Part shown: positions 60,194-64,000 of the stretch, piece by piece
Layout: each line of letters opens with the position of its first letter
Position numbering within the stretch: position 1 is the first letter of the stretch
Source of the DNA: JADKAV01 sp963818505
GTDB taxonomy: Bacteria; Actinomycetota; Actinomycetes; S36-B12; UBA10799
Assembly: GCA_963818505.1 (NCBI GenBank)
Contig: CAWFSJ010000005.1
Span: 1,302,001 to 1,366,000 of the forward strand
DNA length: 64,000 nt
Reading direction: 5' to 3'
Notes under the pieces: model-generated
Database searches by the model: none
What the model was told of the DNA's origin: nothing
The model's input: only the letters and a program-made list of their open reading frames with translations
Program-made: the position numbers and the translations under genes

Positions 60194-60261
60194 GTTAGAG
60201 GTTGTGCTGTTGGTTAGCGAAACAACGCGTGGATTCGCTAACCAACAGCACAACCTCTAAC
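60194..60261. repeat. 68-bp palindromic element, copy 6 (perfect arms)
   Basis: Identical to copy 2, with perfect 28-nt arms (variable block CTGTT/AACAG) and centre ACAACGCGTGGA. It lies between convergent genes and between two unrelated tandem arrays. Confidence 0.92.
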
Positions 60262-60382
60262 GCGGACCGACGGGACAGCCGCGGACCGACGGGGACAGCC
60301 GCGGGGCCGACGGGGACAGCCGCGGGCCGACGGGGACAGCCGCAGGGCCGACGGGGACAGCCGCGGGCCGACGGGGACAGCC
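60262..60382. repeat. 20-21-bp tandem array (about six units)
   Basis: Units of GCGGGCCGACGGGGACAGCC with one-base insertions and substitutions start directly at the palindrome's right edge. They end shortly before the stop of the minus-strand gene at 60410. Confidence 0.85.
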
Positions 60383-60409
60383 CCGACCCCGAAACCCGGA
60401 CCGAAGCCC

Positions 60410-60658
60410 CTAAGGCCGCAGGCCCCGCAGGAAGTCCGGGTCATCGTCCGGGCCGCTGTGGCGTTGCTCGTTGAAATCCTGCTTCGACCGGCCGATCCAC
60501 AACCAGGTAGCGGCACCAAGGACGGGCAGCAGCAGGATGGCCAAGGTCCACAAGAACCGGTTGCCCCCGCGGACGTCGACTGCGGGAACTTGCCACAGGT
60601 CGATCAGGGCGAAGATCATCAAGCCGAGAGCGGCGACGAGCAGTATCACCTTGACCAT
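60410..60658 (-). CDS. PLDc_N-domain small membrane protein
   Basis: An 82-aa protein with two helices (VILLVAALGLMIFALIDLW and LWTLAILLLPVLGAATWLWIG). A short charged tail follows, the pattern of the phospholipase-D nuclease N-terminal (PLDc_N) domain, here without a nuclease domain. ATG 60658 is 6 nt after TACCAT on the minus strand, giving a shorter and more plausible product than the frame open to 60685. Function unknown. Confidence 0.8.
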   Translation of the reverse strand: MVKVILLVAALGLMIFALIDLWQVPAVDVRGGNRFLWTLAILLLPVLGAATWLWIGRSKQDFNEQRHSGPDDDPDFLRGLRP

Positions 60659-60664
60659 GGTCCG

Positions 60665-60670
60665 ATGGTA
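60665..60670 (-). promoter_or_regulatory. -10 hexamer TACCAT of the PLDc_N gene
   Basis: TACCAT, 6 nt, ATG 60658 on the minus strand; leaderless arrangement. Confidence 0.5.
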
Positions 60671-60723
60671 CGCCCGCGAGCACAACTCGGCACCGCATCG
60701 CTGAGCGGGCGAAACACCCGACG

Positions 60724-60729
60724 TACTCT
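60724..60729 (+). promoter_or_regulatory. -10 hexamer TACTCT of the DUF4229 gene
   Basis: TACTCT, 6 nt, GTG 60736. Together with the minus-strand hexamer at 60665 it makes a short divergent promoter region. Confidence 0.5.
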
Positions 60730-60735
60730 GGATCA

Positions 60736-61050
60736 GTGAGCACTGGTCAAGCCTTCGCGGTTTACACGGGACTTCGGGTCCTATTGCTGCTTGCCGTGGG
60801 AGGTTTGCTCTACCTCACCGGCGCGCGCGGCTTCCTGCTGATCCTGCTGTCGTTCCTGGTGAGCGGCGCCTTGAGCCTGGTTTGGCTGGATCGCCCGCGG
60901 TCGACCATGAGTGCTGGATTCGGCCGGGTGATGGGCAAGATGAACGACCGCATCGACGCCGCCGCGGCCTCCGAGGACGAGGACGAGCCCGAGGACGTCG
61001 TCGAGCTAGAGGAACAGCCCAAGGCCGAGACCGAGCCCGGTCAGAAGTAA
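60736..61050 (+). CDS. DUF4229-like membrane protein
   Basis: A 104-aa protein with two helices (FAVYTGLRVLLLLAVGGLLY and GFLLILLSFLVSGALSLVWL). A cytoplasmic tail rich in Glu/Asp follows (EDEDEPEDVVELEEQPKAE). It matches the DUF4229 family commonly next to menaquinone genes. The 3' end overlaps the convergent menA by 45 bp. Confidence 0.78.
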   Translation: MSTGQAFAVYTGLRVLLLLAVGGLLYLTGARGFLLILLSFLVSGALSLVWLDRPRSTMSAGFGRVMGKMNDRIDAAAASEDEDEPEDVVELEEQPKAETEPGQK

Positions 61051-61893
61051 AGCCAGCGAGCTCAATTGCAGGACGGGGATGAGTCCCCTGCCATAGGCGT
61101 GCTCGAGCACCTCCTGCGATGCTTTCACAGCCGGAATCGCTCCGGCCAGACCCAGCAGCGCCCACGGCGTGGTGAGCATCGCTGTCCAGGCGACCAGTAC
61201 AAAGGCGGTGATCTGGCACCCCGCGAAGAACCACCGGGTCCCGCGGTCTCCCAGGCGAACCGCCAGCGTGTGCTTGCCGGCCTGCTCGTCGAGTTCTCGG
61301 TCCCGAAGGTTGTTGGCCACCAGGATGGCCACGGTGAGCAGGCCGATCGGCACCGACACGGCGGCGGCGTCCGGCCACACCTGGCCACCAGTGACCAGGG
61401 TTGTGCCGCAGACGGCCACTGGGCCGAAGAAGATGAAGACGAACAACTCCCCGAGGCCGAGGTAGCCGTACGGGCGGGAGCCACCGGTGTAGCCGTAGGC
61501 GGCCAGCATCGCGGCAGCTCCCACCGCCACCAACCACCACACACCGCTGAGCACGATCAGGGCCAGCCCGAAGGCGCCTGCCAGAAAAAGGCTCACGACA
61601 GCGGCTGCCCTGACCTGACTGGCCGGGGCGAGACCTTGGCCCACCAGGCGGACCGGTCCCACGCGCACGTCGTCGGTGCCGCGCACGCCATCGTGGTAGT
61701 CGTTGAAGTAGTTGACCCCTATCTGCAGGGCCAGGGCAACCAGTAGCGCCAACACCGCCCGCACTCCCACTTGCGTGGCGGTCAAGGGCGACCCGGTGTA
61801 GCCGGTGACCCCCAGGCCCGCCAAAACTGGCGCGAGGGCAGCGGGAAGGGTGCGCGGGCGAGCCCCCTCAATCCATTCGGCGACGCTGGCCAC
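61006..61893 (-). CDS. menA: 1,4-dihydroxy-2-naphthoate polyprenyltransferase
   Basis: Membrane UbiA-family enzyme that attaches the isoprenoid tail to 1,4-dihydroxy-2-naphthoate. The 295-aa product has ARPRTLPAALAPVLAGLG, the first Asp-rich motif NYFNDYHDGVRGTD, TGGSRPYGYLGLGELFVFIFFG, and the second motif NNLRDRELDEQAGKHTLAVRLG, with nine helices. ATG 61893 overlaps the menE end by 26 bp. Confidence 0.94.
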   Translation of the reverse strand: MASVAEWIEGARPRTLPAALAPVLAGLGVTGYTGSPLTATQVGVRAVLALLVALALQIGVNYFNDYHDGVRGTDDVRVGPVRLVGQGLAPASQVRAAAVVSLFLAGAFGLALIVLSGVWWLVAVGAAAMLAAYGYTGGSRPYGYLGLGELFVFIFFGPVAVCGTTLVTGGQVWPDAAAVSVPIGLLTVAILVANNLRDRELDEQAGKHTLAVRLGDRGTRWFFAGCQITAFVLVAWTAMLTTPWALLGLAGAIPAVKASQEVLEHAYGRGLIPVLQLSSLALLLTGLGLGLGLFL

Positions 61894-62845
61894 TGGCCCT
61901 CCTGAACAACTCCTGACGATCCGGCTTGCCTGTTGTCAGCCGCGGCAACACCTGCGTGGCATCTTCCACGAAGACCTCAACACGGTAGCCGTCTGTGCCG
62001 TCCGGCACAGCGATAGCCACCGCCTCGACCACACCGGGGGTGCTCATTGCCTCCCGTTCGAAGTCCGCGAGGAAACGGTTCACGCCTTTCACCGGCACCT
62101 GGTCGTCCTCGCGGCCCAAGACCCTCAACCGACCGTCCTGCAGCACGGCGAGATCGCCGGTGGGCCACGGATGCGCGATCCTCGGGCCCGGCACATAGGT
62201 GGCTGCGACGTGGGGGCCGTCGATCAGGATCTGTCCATCGACCAGCTCCACGCTGACCCCGGGCCAGGGCAGCCCGTCGTAGACACATCCACCGAGGGTC
62301 TCCGTGGCGCCGTAAGTGGCCACCGCGCGGATGCCGAGGTCAAGGCACCGTGCGCGCAGGCTCTCGGGGAAGGGACCACCGCCCACCAGGACACATTCCA
62401 GCGACTGCAGGAATGCCCGTCCGTGCGCCAACCCCAGCAGCCGCGCGACGTGTGTGCTCACAAGCGATGTCGCTTGCGCTCCACCCGGGTACCAGTCCAA
62501 GAACTGCTCTGCGTCGAACCGTGCGCCTGCGCCCGGCCACACCAGTGGTACCGGCAGGCTGCGTGCCACCGTCATGAAACCTCCGGTCGATGTCGGTGGC
62601 AGAACCACCAGCCAGCGCCAACCGGTGTCCCCGAGCACATCCCGGGCGGTCCGCGCAGCCCAGTCCACCGCGTCGAAGGAGTGCCCGACCGACTTCGACC
62701 GGTGCGTGCTGCCCGAGGTGCGCAGAACGACGTCGCAGTCCCCAGCAGTCGCACCCGGCACGACCAGCGCTTGCCGATTGAGCAGACGAAGGCGGATCTC
62801 GGCGGCGGTCGCCTGCGCGCTTTGCCCGCTCGGCAGTTCGGTCAC
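61868..62845 (-). CDS. menE: O-succinylbenzoate-CoA ligase, short form
   Basis: ANL enzyme that activates o-succinylbenzoate as CoA thioester. The 325-aa actinobacterial form is shorter than usual (about 450 aa). It keeps VVLRTSGSTHRSKSVGHSF as P-loop, ATYGATETLGGCVYDG, PTGDLAVLQDGRLRVLGREDD and the final Lys region LTTGKPDRQEL. The annotation as MenE rests on the menA/menC/menD context. GTG 62845 is 6 nt after CACAAT. It diverges from menC. Confidence 0.9.
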   Translation of the reverse strand: MTELPSGQSAQATAAEIRLRLLNRQALVVPGATAGDCDVVLRTSGSTHRSKSVGHSFDAVDWAARTARDVLGDTGWRWLVVLPPTSTGGFMTVARSLPVPLVWPGAGARFDAEQFLDWYPGGAQATSLVSTHVARLLGLAHGRAFLQSLECVLVGGGPFPESLRARCLDLGIRAVATYGATETLGGCVYDGLPWPGVSVELVDGQILIDGPHVAATYVPGPRIAHPWPTGDLAVLQDGRLRVLGREDDQVPVKGVNRFLADFEREAMSTPGVVEAVAIAVPDGTDGYRVEVFVEDATQVLPRLTTGKPDRQELFRRASGQRRRMD

Positions 62846-62902
62846 GCGACCATTGTGTCTATTGCCCGAGCGGCAGTCCCCAGCAGTGCTTGGCGTTTGC
62901 CC

Positions 62903-62908
62903 TAGCCT
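62903..62908 (+). promoter_or_regulatory. -10 hexamer TAGCCT upstream of the menC uORF
   Basis: TAGCCT, 6 nt, ATG 62915. The predicted leaderless transcript starts at a six-codon ORF, not at menC itself. Confidence 0.5.
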
Positions 62909-62914
62909 TGGGCA

Positions 62915-62935
62915 ATGAATCTGGGCGAGGCATGA
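62915..62935 (+). CDS. Six-codon leaderless uORF coupled to menC
   Basis: ATG AAT CTG GGC GAG GCA TGA encodes MNLGEA. Its stop overlaps the menC start as ATGA. Position 6 nt after a TAGCCT hexamer suggests that ribosomes bind here and reach menC by translational coupling. Its GGCGAGG also could serve as menC Shine-Dalgarno. Confidence 0.45.
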   Translation: MNLGEA

Positions 62936-63867
62936 GGCTGCAGGACCGGCAGTTGCTGCCGTACCGGCTTCGCCTGCGCACCGCCTTCCGTGGGCTCACT
63001 GAGCGCCGCGGTTGTCTGATCTCGGGTAGCCGGGGCTGGGGCGAGTTCGCACCGTTCGAGGACTACACCGACGAACAGGCGGGGCGGTGGTTGGCATGCG
63101 CGCTCGAGCAGGCCGACGGCCTATGGCCGCTCCCGGTTCGCGATGAGGTCAAGGTCAACGCGATCATCCCGGCAGTCGACCCGGATGAGGCCGTTCGCTT
63201 GGCGATCGAGAGTGGGTGCTCGACCGTCAAAGTCAAGGTCGGGGACGCACACGGCTACGACCGGGTCGCCGCGATCCGTGAGGCGCTGCCCAAGGCGGGG
63301 ATCCGTGTGGATGTCAACGCGGGTTGGGATCTCGATGAAGCCGTGCGGCAACTGCGGCGGATGGTGGCGATGAACCTGGAGTACGCCGAGCAGCCGGTGC
63401 GGGCGCCCGCCGACATGGCGGCACTGCGGCGGGCGGTCGATGTGCCCCTGGCCGCCGATGAGTCCATCCGGATCGACCGGCTCTTCGACGAGGTGGCCGA
63501 ATTCGCCGATGTCGCCGTGCTCAAAGTCGCGCCGCTCGGCGGAGTGCGCGCAACGCTGGGTGTGGCCGACCGCGTCCGCCTGCCGGTGGTCATCTCCAGT
63601 GCGCTCGATTCGTCCATGGGTCTGGCCGCCTCGGTCGCCGCTGCCTGCGCTCTCACCCGCTCCCCCCTGGCCTGTGGTTTGGGGACTGGCTCACTTCTGG
63701 CACAGGACACCACCGCGCCGATCCTGCCCCTGGCGTCGGCGGTTGGGTTCAACGGCTATCCGGAGCCGAGCCCGAACCTCGAGGTCTACGAACAGGACGC
63801 GCAGATGTGGGTGACCAGGGCGCAGAGAGCGGCCAGCCACCTCACACCGGATGTACTACCCGGGTGA
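62932..63867 (+). CDS. menC: O-succinylbenzoate synthase
   Basis: Enolase-superfamily dehydratase that makes o-succinylbenzoate from SHCHC. The 311-aa product has the N-terminal capping domain (PYRLRLRTAFRGLTERRG), the KxK pair in STVKVKVGD, metal ligands VDVNAGWD, EYAEQP and AADESI, and the second catalytic Lys in VAVLKVAPLGG. ATG 62932 is chosen; the frame opens slightly upstream at 62890. menD follows 55 bp downstream. Confidence 0.93.
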   Translation: MRLQDRQLLPYRLRLRTAFRGLTERRGCLISGSRGWGEFAPFEDYTDEQAGRWLACALEQADGLWPLPVRDEVKVNAIIPAVDPDEAVRLAIESGCSTVKVKVGDAHGYDRVAAIREALPKAGIRVDVNAGWDLDEAVRQLRRMVAMNLEYAEQPVRAPADMAALRRAVDVPLAADESIRIDRLFDEVAEFADVAVLKVAPLGGVRATLGVADRVRLPVVISSALDSSMGLAASVAAACALTRSPLACGLGTGSLLAQDTTAPILPLASAVGFNGYPEPSPNLEVYEQDAQMWVTRAQRAASHLTPDVLPG

Positions 63868-63922
63868 GGCAGCCACGAACGTGCAGGTCGAGAGCCCGAC
63901 GCGAACATGACAAGGTTGGGAT

Positions 63923-64000
63923 GTGAATCCCTCGACCGCCGCGGCACGCGTCATCATCGACGAGTTCGTCCGTTCGGGAGTGAACGACGTCGTGCTGGCC
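63923..64000 (+). CDS. menD: MenD (SEPHCHC synthase), N-terminal fragment
   Basis: GTG 63923 opens a frame to the window end: MNPSTAAARVIIDEFVRSGV followed by NDVVLA. It matches the conserved N-terminus of the thiamine-diphosphate enzyme MenD, which makes 2-succinyl-5-enolpyruvyl-6-hydroxy-3-cyclohexene-1-carboxylate upstream of MenC. CAAGGT lies 6 nt before the start. The gene is cut by the window edge. Confidence 0.85.
   Translation, partial: MNPSTAAARVIIDEFVRSGVNDVVLA

Overview
The window is about 64 kb of high-GC DNA with an actinobacterial gene complement and order: clpC, mutY, the radA-disA pair, rex-hemA-hemC-hemD-hemB, the ribosomal mini-protein bS22, system II cytochrome c maturation (resA-ccdA-resB-ccsB) and a menA/menE/menC/menD cluster. 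Many start codons lie 6-7 bases after a TAnnnT -10 hexamer, the layout of leaderless transcripts, which are common in Actinomycetota. No rRNA, tRNA, phage, transposase or CRISPR array was recognised. The organism looks like a free-living actinobacterium that makes haem and menaquinone; the species cannot be told from the sequence.

Layout. 1-9.4 kb: start of a large glucosidase-like gene, clpC, mutY, a membrane-anchored protein, disA and radA, a Cys-rich protein and a Ppx/GppA phosphatase. 9.4-18.7 kb: sugar isomerase-like protein, TetR regulator, proline dehydrogenase, PPK2, an unusual P-type ATPase, ProC, a short MgtE and AcuC. 18.7-29.3 kb: bS22, an epimerase and an acyltransferase, a HAD phosphatase, an acyl-CoA ligase, a glutaredoxin-like protein and the rex-hem operon. 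29.3-39.8 kb is the most accessory-looking stretch: a secreted DUF4333 protein, a two-gene AAA ATPase/PLD-like module, a secreted beta-propeller, an OafA-type acyltransferase, an FtsX/MacB permease without its ATPase, and a TDT transporter operon with a CsoR-type operator. 39.8-45.2 kb: a TPP riboswitch and thiBPQ, then a membrane protein and a DUF309 protein. 45.2-48.2 kb: an FGGY kinase overlapping a sphingosine-1-phosphate-lyase-like enzyme. 48.3-54 kb: small envelope proteins, a thiolase/FadB beta-oxidation operon and a TMEM175-type channel. 54-60 kb: hemL, a phosphoglycerate mutase family gene and cytochrome c maturation. 60-64 kb: the menaquinone genes.

The main non-coding feature is a family of 68-bp palindromes (six full copies, one eroded core) with 28-bp arms and a 12-bp asymmetric centre. 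Most copies lie between convergent genes. Several sit between unrelated tandem minisatellites, and one locus has been duplicated together with the 3' end of the neighbouring gene. The best candidate for an undescribed protein system is the overlapping ATPase/PLD-like pair at 29,669-31,875.
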